A stretch of DNA of 64,000 nucleotides from Cynocephalus volans (taxonomy: Eukaryota > Chordata > Mammalia > Dermoptera > Cynocephalidae). The stretch covers positions 100,689,835 to 100,753,834 of the forward strand of contig NC_084469.1 of assembly GCF_027409185.1 (NCBI RefSeq), in the 5' to 3' direction. Under the pieces are notes generated by a model. That model ran no database searches and was not told the DNA's origin. It saw only the letters and a list, made by a program, of their open reading frames with translations. Position 1 is the stretch's first letter. The number at the start of each line of letters is the position of its first letter. Shown piece after piece: positions 11,969 to 24,650 of this stretch. A program made the position numbers and the translations under genes.

Positions 11969-12907
11969 ATGAAACCCAGAAACCAAACAGCTTTTTCAGA
12001 ATTTGTTCTCTTGGAGGTGACAGAAGATCCAGAACTGCAGCCCCTCATCTTCATCCTCTTCCTGATGATGTACCTGGTCACCATCCTGGGAAACCTGCTC
12101 ATCATCCTGGCTGTCATCTCTGATGCACACCTGCACACACCCATGTACTTCTTTCTCTCCAACCTGTCCTTTTTTGACATTTGTTTAAGCACAACCACAA
12201 TCCCAAAGATGCTGGTGAACATGCAAAAACAGAGTCAAAGCATCACTTACACAGGCTGCCTCACCCAGATCTGCCTTGTCCTGGTTTTTGGTGGCTTGGA
12301 AAATTGTGTCCTTGCAGCCATGGCTTATGACCGCTGTATGGCCATTTGTCACCCTCTGAGGTACACAGTCATCGTGAACCTCCGCCTCTGCGGTCTGCTG
12401 ATTCTGCTCTCCATGTTTGTTAGCATCGGGGATGCCCTGATCCACAGCCTGATGGTGCTGCCGCTGTCCTTCTGCACAGACCTGGAAATCCCCCTCTTCT
12501 TCTGTGAAGTTGTTCAGGTCATCAATCTTGCCTGTTCTGATACCCTCATCAATAATATCCTGATATATATTGCAGCTAGCATATTTGGTGGTGTTTCTCT
12601 TTCCGGAATTATTTTCTCTTATGCTAGAATTGTCTCTTCCGTTATGAGAATGCCATCAGTAGGAGGAAAATATAAAGCATTTTCCACCTGTGGGTCTCAC
12701 CTCTCAGTTGTGTCCTTGTTCTATGGGACAGGTTTTGGGGTGTACATTAGTTCTGCATTTACACATTCTTCCAGGAAGACTGCAGTGGCTTCAATGATGT
12801 ACACTGTGGTCACTCCCATGATGAACCCCTTTATCTACAGCCTGAGGAACAGGGACCTGAAGGGAGCCTTGAGGAAATTCATTGGTAGGATACCTTCTTT
12901 TTTGTGA
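11969..12907 (+). CDS. OR7G-like: Olfactory receptor, family 7 (OR7G-like), intact, 312 aa
   Basis: Odorant receptor, seven-TM class A GPCR of olfactory sensory neurons. The frame is open further upstream (ATG at 11921), but I chose the ATG at 11969: it follows the splice acceptor at 11955 and gives the family-standard MKPRNQT N-terminus with a glycosylation site at Asn5. Landmarks: GN 41-42 (TM1), [12 protein letters not shown] 56-67, Cys97 and Cys179 (disulfide pair), SY 218-219 (TM5), [10 protein letters not shown] 236-245 (TM6), [12 protein letters not shown] 283-294 (TM7). Odd feature: the [10 protein letters not shown] motif reads [10 protein letters not shown] (118-127), so the DRY tyrosine is a cysteine. 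Length is normal and no stop interrupts it. An AATAAA at 13075 may end the transcript. Confidence 0.94.
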   Translation: MKPRNQTAFSEFVLLEVTEDPELQPLIFILFLMMYLVTILGNLLIILAVISDAHLHTPMYFFLSNLSFFDICLSTTTIPKMLVNMQKQSQSITYTGCLTQICLVLVFGGLENCVLAAMAYDRCMAICHPLRYTVIVNLRLCGLLILLSMFVSIGDALIHSLMVLPLSFCTDLEIPLFFCEVVQVINLACSDTLINNILIYIAASIFGGVSLSGIIFSYARIVSSVMRMPSVGGKYKAFSTCGSHLSVVSLFYGTGFGVYISSAFTHSSRKTAVASMMYTVVTPMMNPFIYSLRNRDLKGALRKFIGRIPSFL

Positions 12908-15355
12908 TTGTGTCATCTGCTTTGTAATGGGAATTCATTGCAAGTTAAAGAGAAATTCTCAGTGAGCCAGAATGCCAGACTTCTGCATTAGGAAGATCTG
13001 AAAGGAGTTAATGACATAATGGGTAAATTTATTGCAACTTGGCATTGACACCCTTGCCTCTGTGATATTTCAAAAATAAATTCCATTCTCTAGCTCAGTT
13101 TCTTTGACTGGAGTTTATGGAATCTGAACCTGAGGCAAGGGTTATAGTGATTTTGTTGGAACATTCTCAGAAGTAGGAAAAATAGAGAAATTGGACCGGT
13201 CATTGAAAAGACTCAAACAAAGATGTGGTTATAGTGGAGACGTCTACCTTATCCCACTCTTAGACACACGTGAATTGCACCCCAGAAACACGGGAGTGAT
13301 TTTCCATGCCACAATTCAGTTGTTCTTGAGACTGGTCACTGGTAAATTGTACGTGTGTCATGCAGCTTCAGCATCCACTACACTCGGTTTTATCATCTAC
13401 AGAATTTCTATAGCTAGATTAGCTCAGTGATGGGAGATGATTTGAGACCTTGATCATCATTGGTTAGGAAGCTTTTGTTTCTTTCTAATAAGAGAAAGTA
13501 ATCCTGACTCTAATATGCACAAGCAGTAAAGAGAGTTACCTTTAATTACAAGGACTTCAGAGATGGTGTACATAGAGGAAAATCCATTTACTCCTCCATG
13601 TGGTGGTTTTATCCTAGAGTTGTTTCCCCTCATGGACCTGGATGGTTGCAATAGAGGCAGACATATGCAGACATGATGCCCAGAGACAGAAACCTGACCA
13701 TCCTTCCCTAGATCTATGGATAAGTGACATTGCAGAGTCATCTCAAATGTACCTTCTTCAGTCTTGCCAATTGTATTTGGATCATATGCCACTTCTTAAT
13801 GTAATTCCTGGTGTGAAGAAAATTATTACTAAGAGATACTTTGACTGACTATAGGCAATGTAATTCCTGTTGGAAAGTTCACTTCTATAAATACTACAAA
13901 CACTTAGTACAATTCCCCACACCTAATAAGTACTCAATAAAATTTAACTGGTATTATTGTATTCCTTATTTTGCCTATGTGCACAATCTTATAACGCTCC
14001 TGGTCTTGTATATCTTTACCACTTCTTTTAGTAATTGGGTTTGTTTTTGTTTATTGTTATATTTATTAGCTGCTTTTTCTGGTCTGAATAATATAATAAA
14101 ATAAGTAATTATTAGGTAACCATGGCAAAGGTTCTTGTGGTCTGGCATCTTATTTGCTTTGAAACCTTCCCAGAACGTGTTTGTAAAAATGTTTATGGGT
14201 TTTCACCTTCTCTTTAGTCACCTCTTCTTACTGTGTTTCTTGTTCTTTTTTCTTTTTAATCTTGCTGTTGGAGTCCACATACAAAACATTACTGAATAAA
14301 ATTAATTGTATCATTGATGTGTTATAGGATGGGCTGCCGTCTTAGAGCTCTCATGGAAAAGTTTTTAAGGTGCCTTTATGAGGAATGTTATCCTATGGAG
14401 AAGTAATTTATTTTGAGATGGAGATCTTGAGTGTAAGTGAAGATGGGAGAAAAGGAAAACTGGCAAGATTAGGGACATCACTTTCCCCATACGCACAAAA
14501 ACTGGGGGGGGGGGCATAAATCAGAATTGTCTTTGTGGATATGAGGGTTAAAACTATGGTGGTCTCAAAGGGGAATCTAAGGAGTGGCTAGAGAGCCTTC
14601 TGTGTGATCATTGCTGGAGGTCGAGGGGATGCTGTTATTTTCAGCACCACATCTAGGAAACAGCTCCTTGTCTGGCTCCCAAGTTGTCTTCCATGCAGAG
14701 CTTCCTCCGTTGACATATATGGAACACCTGCAGAGATAAGTCACCTGATGCTTTTTCTCAGAGGACTGAATCCCATTCCTCACTCAAGATCTACTGAGTT
14801 TGAATCGAGGGAGACATGTGAGGGACAAGCATTTTTAGTAAGCACTGTCGGATTCTGATGCTCTGAAGTCTGAGATGCATGACTTTCCTATCAGAAGAAC
14901 TTCAGATAATGTATTTCAAATTAGAAATATGGAAGGACTTTGCTCAATTTTACTTTTTAAAATAGTATGCACGAAGTTGTGTATAAAATCTATCTGTAAT
15001 TTTGAAAGAATAGTAACATAATGAAAATACATATACATATTCAGGGGCCAGTAGTAAAGTAATGACATCACCATAGTATTTACCTGAAGGGTTTCTTAAT
15101 CATAGCAGGTATCTTTACTGCAAGTAGCAATCATTATTCTCAATTCTATATTTATCATTTTCCTTGATGTTCGTTTTTCTACTAGGTTGAAATCTGTGAA
15201 GGAAATTATCAGTATTTGATCATATTTGTCCAGTGCAAATGGCAATAGAATTAAATGTCATTGTCTTATCACCCCTGTATGTATTCCTGTCCAATTTACA
15301 CATTTGCTTTTTTCAAAACTTGTTAAAAGTTTAATATCATTGTTTGAATTTTGTG
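12908..15355 (+). repeat. 3' flank of second OR unit, no gene
   Basis: Paralogous to 794-3770, 29798-31100 and 44721-46600. Shared landmarks are 'gtggtggttttatccta' near 13600 (compare 'gtggtttgtccta' near 30530) and 'gcccagagacagaaacctg' near 13680 (compare 30610). A run of ten Gs lies near 14506. Several 60-110 aa open frames are not preserved in the paralogous copies, so none is called. Confidence 0.65.
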
Positions 15356-17258
15356 TTCTGAATATTTTTACATTATGGCACTTTAAAGATTCAATCATGT
15401 TGCTGGTTATACCAGTATTTAATTTATTTTTAATACTGTATATTTTTACATTGTGTATGGTGATTTTTCAAAATTGGTATTCTTTCTGATATTGATGGAA
15501 ATTTTGATTGTTAATATTTTCTGCTATTATGAATAATTCTTTTAAATATTCATGTATACGTCTCCTTATGGAAATGAAAAAGAGTTTTATACTTGGGGTG
15601 GAGTTATTCAGGGTAACAAAGTATCTATTCTTTGAGTAGTTCCGAGTAGTTTTCTTTAGTCGGTGAATCACTTTGCATACACATTAGAAGTTCCTGGTGA
15701 TCCACATAATCACCTACAGTTTTTAATTTATGCTGACAACCCAGTGGGTTTAAAAATCATTCTGTTAAATGGCACAACTCTGATTACACGGCTGAAAATC
15801 TTTTCACTTATTTGGGGGCCATTTATTTTCTTTCTGTTAAATGTTTCTTTGTGATATTTCTACTGAGCTGTTTATCATTTTATTTGTAATTCATATGAGT
15901 CCTTTATGTACTCAGGATTTTAGTCTTAGTTACATGTATTGAAATTTTCTCTTTAAGTGTGTGCCTTTTGGGGAGATAATCTTTATCTTTTTTTGGACAA
16001 ACAAGTGCTTAGTTTGTAGGTAGCTTAATTTGTCAATATTTCATGTATTTTGGAGCCCTGTTGTTTGGTGGAAATGTGTTTATAATTGTTATATCACTTT
16101 GGTGAATTTACCTTTGTATCAATGTATATGTCTTTGTCTAACCATTTTGACCTAATGTCTACTTTCCATTGTTTGTATGGCCTCCCCAGCTGTCATTTGG
16201 TTACAATTTCATGAAATATATATTCCTACTGATAGAAATATAAATACTCTCACTTTTATCTTACTTTGTCTTAAATCTGACTTAAGTGTCTTGCAGATGC
16301 AGTTGGATAATTTTTAATAACGATTCTGCCAAGCACTGTCTTTTGTTTGGGCAACTTAATCCTTTTACCCTTAATGCAATTACTGATGAGGAGGTACTTA
16401 CTTCTGCCATTTTTCTGTTTGTGTTTTGTGTGTTTTATACCTTTTTGTTTCCTATTGTCTCTGTTAATGCCTTATTTTATGTTTAGTTGATTTTTTTTTT
16501 TCATGAACTATACTCTTAATCTTTTGGATATATACCCGGTGGTGAGATTGCTGGATCATATGGTAGTTCTATTTTTAGTTTTTTTGAAAAACCTCCATAC
16601 TGTTTATCATAATGGCTGTACCAATTTACATCCTCACTAACAGTGTACAAGGGTCTTCTTTTTGCTACATCCACACAAGCACTTCTTATCTATTGTCTGT
16701 GTTTGTAATAGTTTTTTTATTGGTTATGAATATTCATGAGATACAAAGCTGATTGTCACCCCTTGTGCCCATGATGTGAGGGCCAGATTCATACTGGCAG
16801 CACACCCATCACCACAAATTGCATTTGTACCCTGTGTCCCCCACCCAATTATCCCCAATCTCTCTCCCCCTCCTCCATTCCCCCCCAGCTCCACTTTGTA
16901 GACCAAGGAATGTTCTCTTACTCTGTTGGATCATGGCACGACTGTGGTCTTCCTTTCCTTCCTTCTTTCTCTCTTAGCTCCACATATGAGTGAGCACATG
17001 AGGTATTTATCCCTCTGTGCTTTGCTTAAAAGTTCTAACAGGTGTGAAGTGATATCTTATTGTGGTTTTTATTTGCATTTTGATGATGTTTAGTGATGTT
17101 GAGCACATTTTCATAATCCTGTTGGTCATTTGTATGTCTTCTTTGGAAGAATGTCTGTTTAGGTCCTTTGCCCATTTTTAACAGGGTTATTTGTGGGATT
17201 TTGTTGGTTGGCTGGTTGGTATTGACTTGTGTGAGTCCCATTTATACATTTTCATATT
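15356..17258 (-). mobile_element. Old LINE-1 sequence, antisense, composite
   Basis: Successive antisense L1 segments: 15380-15900 (compare 38760-39100 and 31150-31600, so partly duplicated with the unit), 16000-16480 (reverse complement of mid-ORF2, with the 'cagatgcagttgga' region at 16290) and 16490-17258 (ORF2 3' part). It is interrupted by a younger L1 end at 16705-17028. Frames are decayed. Confidence 0.7.
16705..17028 (-). mobile_element. Young L1 3' end, antisense, nested in older L1
   Basis: Starts with a short T run and 'ttggttatgaatattcat', then the C-rich 3' UTR ('ccccacccaattatcccc') and the 'gtgagcacatg' ORF2-end region. The same sequence recurs at 27970-28280, 61015-61200 and, inverted, at 52430-52660, marking a recently active lineage-specific L1 family. 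The older L1 continues on both sides. Confidence 0.8.
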
Positions 17259-18375
17259 AAGTGCTTACCTAATTGTCTGCCATCATACGTATTTGCTTGA
17301 ACCTTTACACCAATATTTGAACAGATATCAATCTGCTAATCTCCTACTCTGACTCTAAAGTTTTTGGGACTTTTTCATCCTAAATAGAAACATTGTTTTG
17401 CACAATTTTGATAAATGTTCTAGAATTTTCTAAATTAAAAAAAATTCTAGGTGAAGAGGTATATGATTAGCTTCTGGTTACTCTTCCATTTTTGGTTTTT
17501 GATATCCCTTTGTAAAGGTAATCTTCAAACTTGATCCTGGTTTCTGCCTATGAGGACTCTGGCAGAGGACATAGATACATGGGCTATGTCCCCAGTCCAA
17601 CCTTATCTGTTTATTAGCCTATGAAATATTTTAAAAAACAGAGTAGTACAGAATAACAGACAGGTGACTGTGTATCCATTTCCATAATTAATAAATTTTA
17701 ACATCTGCCATAATTGTTTTCTTCTTAAAGTACCATAATAGTGTGCTGAGTGGTGACATTTCATTTTAAGTCTGCTCCATTCTCAGAGGCAACTACAGTT
17801 TTGAATTTGTTGGGTCCATAAACATTGTTTTAAACTGTTTAAAATAATGTGTGTGCACATGTATGTGCAAGTGTTACAATTTAAATGCCCATCAGTTTAA
17901 GAAGAAATAAATAAATTGTGATGTTGTAAGACAGTGGTAAACAGTGAAAACTTAAATATAATGAACCCTAATAAAAGGTACCCAGGCTGATAAGACATCA
18001 AATGCATTATCTTAAAAACCAACTGTAAAATGACATGTACAATATACAAAAATTTAAATGCAATTAATAGCATTATTTATAGGTAGAATCATACTAAAAA
18101 TATTGAAAATGCTTTGGAATAATACCAAATTTAGCAGAATGGTCCCCCGTGGGAGGAAAAATGCATTGAGAATATGAAAAAAATGACAGGAGGTTGGTTC
18201 AAAGAAATATACACTATTTTACTTATTTGAAAATGCATAATACAAGTAGGGCAATAAATTTTAATTTGATGATGCTGAGCGGTGAAAATCAGGCTTTTGT
18301 TGCTTTTCTCTGTACTTCTTGGTATGCTAAAAATATTTCATAATAAAAAATGAAAATTTATAGTATCAGTGTAAT
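17259..18375 (+). repeat. OR-unit spacer with old L1 3' end
   Basis: 17460-17850 is paralogous to about 43180-43360 and 25140-25330 ('ctatgaaatatttta'). 17860-18370 is a sense L1 3' end with 'gaagaaataaataaattgtgatg' near 17900 and 'tttgatgatgctgagcggtg' near 18267; both recur at 25455 and 26165, so this L1 predates duplication of units 3 and 4. Unit 3 has no recognisable copy of the conserved promoter/exon block. Confidence 0.6.
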
Positions 18376-20279
18376 TTTTAGTCTTATTTTTTCATACTAC
18401 ATATGCCATATTAGGCACATTATTTATTCTTTTGAGTTTGTATTATGTGTGTCGATACATCTCAGTCTAATTTAATCATTTTAATTGCTATATATTTTAT
18501 CTATGCCCAGGCCAAATGAACATTGATATTGTTTATTGAGGTTCATGTGGCTTGTTTCCTCCCCCTGCTTCTACACATGAGCGAGATTTCAGCACATGCA
18601 GCGCTCCCTGAAATTTACACTTATCATACGAGGGTTGTTTTTTCCTTTCCTCTTCTTTTGTTTTGTCCTACTCCTCACTATTTTTCCTGTAATGACCCAT
18701 GCCAGGTTGTGCAGTCATATTCATGCCATAGACACATCACTGAGAGGGTTCCATAAGTCATGCACTGTTATTGGTGATACTGTTTATTTGCTTTTTTAAT
18801 TCTTTCAACATCCCTATACGTTTTCATGATAATTCCCATGACACAAATGTGGATACAGGGTTTTTTCACACAGTTGTAAAAATAACCTATTTCTCAAAGC
18901 AAGTGCTGAAACCTAGGATAAATGAAGGTGTGTCTGAGTCCAAATGGTTGTTTTTTGCTATGGTTGTCTGTTTTCACAACTCTGTGCTTGGCTCGGATTT
19001 CCTTATTGGTGAAGCTGAGTTTGTCTAGGGCCATCCAGCTCTAAACATCAGAATCCTAATGATCTATTTGTCCTTAAAACATCTTTAAAGACTTTCTAAA
19101 TCATTGGTTCTCAAGAATAATAGGCAATACATTGATGCACTCAGGACTTAACCAACTAATCCTTCCCTGTGTGAGAGGATCCAATGTCTATGTTTTCAAG
19201 GATCTCATCTTAACCCAGAAAATAAGACTATCTGGGAACTGATCATGAAACCCATCTTTGCAACACCCTCTAAAGCCAGTGTCCAATGCAGTCTGACCCA
19301 CACTTCATTGGAGCCCAACCAGATGAATACCAACAAATTATTTCACTTTTCATCTGTTTTCTTAGGAGTCTATGCGTTTCTCTTTCTTTCATTTAGCTGT
19401 TTTTTAATTCTGATTATATGCCACCTGTTGCCTGAAGGGAAGAGCTCCCTTGGGATAAGACAGAGAATCTCACAGATACGGTTGCCCAGCTTCTCTTAGT
19501 GTTAATTGCTAACAGAGATGGCTTGTGTTTCCATGGGGTTGTCTTAAGAACCTCAAGTTTAAAGGCAGCATTTTCTAATCTTTGCTCAGGCCCACCTGGC
19601 TGGATGCCATTCACCTGTACAACTAATTTCATAGGTGGAAGCAGACATACCTTGAAGGCAAGGGGAAGACTTGGGGGCTTTGTTCAGGAAGAAAATATTA
19701 AAGTTATAAAAGGAGATTATGAGATCTGCTGGATCATTTAAAAATGCCAATTCTGTACTATCCAGAAGTACTAACAGAGGTTGGTCCACTCAACTCAGTA
19801 GTCAGACGATCTGAGCTGAGCTCAGTCTTTGCCAGTGACTGTGTGTTTCACATCCATGATGTAACTTCACCTTACCTAGGTGTCTTCATGGGTAAATGGG
19901 GGAGTAGCATGAACTGCCACATCTGTAATTTGACAAGACCTTCAATTGATTCTGAAGCAAGCCAGAGATTGGGAATCATTGCTTTAGAAGACAGATTGCA
20001 TAACCTTTTCTCCTCTTTTTGTTTGTTTGAAGGCATGTAGTAATTCTGGTTGAAAATCCATGTCTTACACTTTGTTTTAAGAAATAAAGTTGGTGTTTAA
20101 TAAAACATTTGTTTCAATAAAGGGAGAAAGAATGTATGAAACAGAGTTTGTGTTCAATAAAACATTTGTTTCAATATAGGGAGTGGAGGGAAAGGAGTGG
20201 GAAAGAGGAATGGAAGAGAGAAAGTAAGAGGAGGGGAAGACTTGGATACTCATTTGGGTTCACAATAACATGAGAGTTT
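18376..20279. repeat. Intronic-type flank of unit 3 with MIR copies, no gene
   Basis: 18770-18935 is an antisense MIR (compare 26690-26870 and 35345-35525, the same place in units 4 and 5). 19790-19910 is a sense MIR ('ttcatgggtaaatgggg'). The GA-rich stretch near 20180-20240 recurs near 27690, 35960 and 43620 just upstream of the other genes. Open frames of 80-98 aa show no recognisable domain. Confidence 0.6.
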
Positions 20280-20455
20280 TGCTTTTGTTTTTTAAAAAAG
20301 TCCTTCTCAAAATTCCACATACATCAAACACCTGGAGGGTTTGTGAAAGCGTGGATTGCTCATCCTGACCCCTGACTTTATCAGCAGTAAGTCTGAAGTG
20401 GGGACCAAGACTTTGCGTGTCCCCACTGCTGCTGCTGCTGCTGGTCCACACGTTT
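20280..20455 (+). mobile_element. MER5A-type hAT-Charlie fragment
   Basis: Reads 'tcctcatcctgac'-type MER5A body and ends with the characteristic 'gctgctgctgctggtcc'. Copies sit at the same place before the ORs at 28852 and 36286. Confidence 0.6.
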
Positions 20456-20499
20456 TGTTGTCTTTTTACTCCGCCTTTTCCATCAGATTCATCAACAGC

Positions 20500-21455
20500 A
20501 TCAAAGCTAGAATACAAACAGCTGTTTCAGAATTCCGTCTTCTGGGACTGATGGAGGGTCCAGAATGGCAGCGCCTCCTCTTCAGTCAGTTCCTGTCCAA
20601 GTACCCGGTCACCAATCTGGGAAACCTGCTCGTCATCCTGTCACCTTTCACTCCCACCTCCAAATCCCCATGGGCTTTTTTCTCTCTGAGCTGTCCTTTA
20701 CCGACACCTGTTTAGTCACAACCTGATCCCAAAGATGCTAGTGAACGTCCAAGAGCAGAAGCAGAGCATCATTTACACAGCACCCTTTACCCACCCAGGT
20801 CTTCTTTGTCCTGGTTTTTGGTGGCTTGGAAAATTGTTTCCTTGCAGCAATGGCCCGTGACCGATATGTTGTCATTTGTTACCCTCTGAGGTACATGTTC
20901 ATTATGAACCTCTGTCTCTGTGATCTGCTGATCCTAGTCTTTCTCTCTGTTATCATTGTGGACACCCTGCTCCACAGTCCGCTGGTGCCATGGCTGTCCC
21001 TCTACGCAGACCTGGAAATCCCCCTCTTCTGTGAAGTTGTTCAGGTCGTCAACCTTCCCTGTTCTGATACCCTCATTAATAACTTCCTGATATATATTTC
21101 AGTTAGCATATTGGTGGTGTTCCTCTGTCTGGAATAATTTCCTTTTATATTCACATTATCTTCTCTGTTTTGAGAGTGCAATCAGTGGGAACAAATATAA
21201 AATGTTTCCCACTTGTAGGTGTCACTTCTCAGTTGTTTCCTTGCTCTATGGGACAGGTTTGGGATGTACATTAGCTCTGCAGTTACTGACTCACCCAGAT
21301 CATCTGCAGTGGCTTCAATGATGTACACTGTGGTCCCTCCGGTCATGAACCCCTTTATCTACAGCCTGAGGAACAGGGACATGAAGGGAGCTTTGATGAA
21401 AGTCATCAGCACAATTTTCTATGATGTATCTTTTGCTTTGGACTTGGGTCTCTAG
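20500..21455 (+). pseudogene. Olfactory receptor family 7 pseudogene, multiply broken
   Basis: Homologous to the intact neighbours over the full length. The acceptor (AG at 20485-20486) is present 13 bases before the former start codon, but ATG has become ATC (20500-20502). The first frame (KARIQTAVSEF to GNLLVILS) is lost after about 20642 by a deletion in the TM2 region and stops at 20715. A second piece in another frame runs 20826-21137 (MENCFLAAMARDRYVVICYPL to SDTLINN, then stop). A third piece at 21219-21455 carries [29 protein letters not shown]. At least three frame breaks plus start loss exclude a receptor product. The TM3 motif reads MARDRYVVIC. Confidence 0.93.
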
Positions 21456-22621
21456 AGTAACTCAAAGCAACGGGATTCCACTTGTGTTAGATTCAAACAC
21501 TCTTGCCTACTCTAGGACACAGCTCTGCTCCTTCTCCCCATGGGTCAGTTTCTCTGCTTTGATTAGTTCATTTTCAATAGTATCCAATAGATTTGAATTC
21601 CTCTAATTAAAAAAAAAAAAAAAAACCCTCTCTGGATCCCACATCCTACTCTAGCTACAGTCTGGTCCTTTTATAGCAAAATTCCCCAGGAGAGATCTCT
21701 ACATTCCGTTTTTCTCTTTCCGTTTCCTCCTGAGGTCGCTCTAACAAGCATTTGTTACAGCACACCCAGAACTGCTCTCGATGAGCTATCAGTGTCCTCT
21801 ACCACATTCAGTCCAGGGTTGAATTCTCTACCCTTAACCAACTTGTCAGCAGCCTCGACTCTAGTGATGACTTCCTGAAATCGTTTTGGATTTTCTTCTA
21901 CCTTACTGGCTACTATACTTTAGTCTCCTTTGATGTGTCTCCCGTATCTTCCCAAACTTCAGACACTGGAAGGCCTCAAGGCTCAGTCCTCAGGTCTCTT
22001 CACCACTCTAGGTACCTTTATTCTTTTGCAACATCATCCAGACTCATGGTTATAGATGCCACCCACACCCTGAGGACTCCCAAATTTATCTCTCCAGAGA
22101 GGAACTCTCCCTTGAATTTCTATGTCCAACTACCCACATGACATCCCTATGAGGATGCCTAATGGTCATCTCAAACTCAGCATTTCCAAAACAAAAACCA
22201 TGGTATTAATCCCCAAATATGCTATGCACACAATCTTTCCTGCCACAATTGATGGCAACTCCATTTATTATGGTGCTGAGCAGTTTCTGTCATTGACCGT
22301 CACCTCTGATTCCTCTTTCTCTTATACACTGTCAAGTCATTCAGAAAACCTTGCTGTCTATGCCATGAAAATAGATTTAGAATCCAGCCAAATCTCATCA
22401 CCCCCACCATTACCACCACGATCCAAGCCACTATCAATTTAGATAATTCAAATATTGCCATAGCTGAACTTCCCTTCATCTGTCTGTCATTAGTGGGATT
22501 TGCATCAACCTGCCTGACCCTACCTCTTTGATCTCCTCCTTACTTTTCTCCCCTTTACTCGTTCCAGGTCTACCCGGCTGGACTCATTATATCCTGATGA
22601 GTAATTTTGGTGATTCCCGGT
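21456..22621 (+). mobile_element. Spacer with ancient LINE (L2/CR1-like) fragment, no gene
   Basis: After a poly(A) run at about 21608-21626, sequence from about 21640 to 22600 resembles an L2/CR1 reverse-transcriptase region: a decayed 'ADDSQIYIS'-like box near 22050-22100 and 'GHLKLSISKTKT' near 22160-22200, comparable to the hLKLN.dKTE motif of that clade. Assignment is from memory and approximate. Confidence 0.5.
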
Positions 22622-22998
22622 GCTGTGGTTTGAATGTTTGTCCCCTCCAAAACTCATGTTGAAATTTAATTGCCATTGTAACAGGATTAAGAAGCGGGAT
22701 CTTTAAGGGGTGATTAGACCATGAGGGCTCTGCTCTCATGAATGGATTAATGTCACCATAAAAAGGACTTCCAGGAATGAGTTTTCCCCTCTTCTGCTCT
22801 TCTCCCATGTGAAGGACAGTATCCTTCATCTCTGGAGGATGCAGCATTCCAGGCACCATCTTGGATGTGGAGATGAGGCCCTCATCAGACTCTAGACCTG
22901 GTTGTCTTGATATTGGACTTCCCAGCCTCCAAAACTGTGAGCCAGTAGATATCTGTTATTCATAAGTTACCTAGTCTGTGGTACTGTTATAGCATCAC
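22622..22998 (+). mobile_element. MLT1-type LTR (ERVL-MaLR)
   Basis: Begins 'tgtggtttgaatgtttgtcc', has 'aggggtgattagaccatgag' near 22707 and 'cttggacttcc'-like then 'cagcctccaaaactgtgag' near 22923, and ends near 'aatggactcagaca'. This is the layout of an MLT1 LTR, about 375 bp. No internal retroviral sequence adjoins it, so it is a solo LTR. Confidence 0.8.
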
Positions 22999-24421
22999 AA
23001 AATGGACTCAGACACTCTGTTTCAAAATTATTTTTCTTCCAACCTGTTTAAATTTTTTATTTTCAACTTCTGTTTGAATGGGAAGGATTTTCTCTCTCCC
23101 TCTCTCTGTCTATCGGCTCACTCTTTCTCATGTAGCAGGTTACCACTTGCTCTCACCAATCACTAGTAGGTTTTTCAGAGCTGTATGCAAATTACTGATT
23201 CCTGCACTTGTGATTTTTGTAATATCTCAAATCTAGCTACGAGCATGTAGTTTAATTCAATTGCTCCTTGGAAGCTTTGCTGAAACCTTCAGCAGTTTTT
23301 GTTCACATTCATGAGTCCAGGGTGGTAGACAACTTCTGTTTATCTGCATTTCTTAAATATTGAAGCTCCACTTTTGCCTTTGGCTTCAAGCACCTAATCT
23401 CCTCTAAGGCATTCAGCCCTCATTACCTAGAAAGAGTAACTTCTTCCTTAGGGACATAAATCCATTGAGCCCTTTCGTTTTAATAAACTCACCATTTATA
23501 TTTATTTTGTTTTATGAGCCAGCTATATCTTTTTATATTTTATCTATTATTTCATGTGTTTGAAGTGAATGGGGTAAGATGGTGAAGGATGATGTTACAA
23601 TGCTATCTTATCTCATGTTGGTATATTGAAAACACTTGATTTAAAAATGACATTTATATAGAAAGTTAACATGTGGTAAAATAAATTACTAAACATGAAA
23701 ATATTGAATTCATTATAGATAAGTTTGTAATTAAGCTTAACATTTTCACCTATTAAATTATGGTTTAAATCTTACTAAGTCTACTATGAGTATGGATTAA
23801 CCAGCATATTACTGTTTTCCAGTAACATTGAAATAACTCTATTAAAGATTGAGTCATAATTTCAAAACATAATTCCCAAATGTGAAAAAAATATATACTT
23901 TGAAACTATCATGATGAAGTTGAAAAAGGTGGTTATGAAACTCACAAATGGGATTAACAAGTCTGTCTATATTGATCACCATCAGAATTGGTGATAAATT
24001 ATAAATTAGAATCTACTGTATTAAATAAACAGACTGAAGATTAAGGACCCGGAAACATTCAGTGGCTCTTAGGTACACCTCTGATAGTCTGCATTTTCGC
24101 AATATCTCAGCTATATTTATAGATATATTTTGATGCCCACATGTATAAACCATGTGTCCACACCTAAAACTAGAATCAGAGTTCAGGTATGCCATTGCTT
24201 GTATGTAGACAAAAAGGACTGGATTCCAATTCGAGAAGGACGGTATATCCATGCGTGCTAGGCATGTGAAATGAGATGAACTCAACAGGTGGGGGAATGT
24301 GCACGAGTGACTTGGCTTTGCAGGGTAAGGGAATTAGCTCTCTTGAATTCTGCCTTGCTAGAGTTTTGTCTGTAAGGATTTACATGGCCCTGAGCTCCTG
24401 ATGCCAATAACAGTGTTTGTC
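22999..24421 (+). repeat. 5' spacer of OR unit 4, no gene
   Basis: Paralogous to 5400-5920 joined to 10240-11010; the 4.3-kb L1 of the first spacer is absent here, which defines that insertion. Nothing protein-coding is recognised. Confidence 0.65.
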
Positions 24422-24454
24422 TAATGAGAAGCTTTGGATATTGGGCCCCCAGGG
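24422..24454 (+). promoter_or_regulatory. Candidate OR promoter elements, unit 4
   Basis: TAATGA at 24422-24427 (homeodomain-like), then CCC-CA-GGG at 24447-24454, a perfect O/E (EBF) half-site pair. Same order and nearly the same spacing (20-21 bp between sites) as in unit 6. Function is inferred from known OR promoter composition. Confidence 0.5.
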
Positions 24455-24650
24455 ACACAGAGACTGCATATAGTCTCTCTGTGACCACCTCACTCAACAG
24501 CCCTTCTCAGCCAGGAAACAATGATCTCTTTGGCCCAGAAGCTCAGTGCCTCAGTGGGTCCTTCTGTCCTTCCTAAGGACAGATCTTCTGCATTCATCAT
24601 TCAACCTCGGGGGGAGATGTCAAGAATGATTCCCCACTGATGCTGGACAG
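24455..24650 (+). other. Candidate 5' untranslated exon of the OR pseudogene at 28852
   Basis: Paralogous to 11047-11251, 34891-35109 and 42572-42783. It ends CAG|GTAACC. The nearest acceptor next to the OR is at 28838-28839, which would make a 4189-base intron lengthened by L1 and LTR insertions. Confidence 0.4.
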
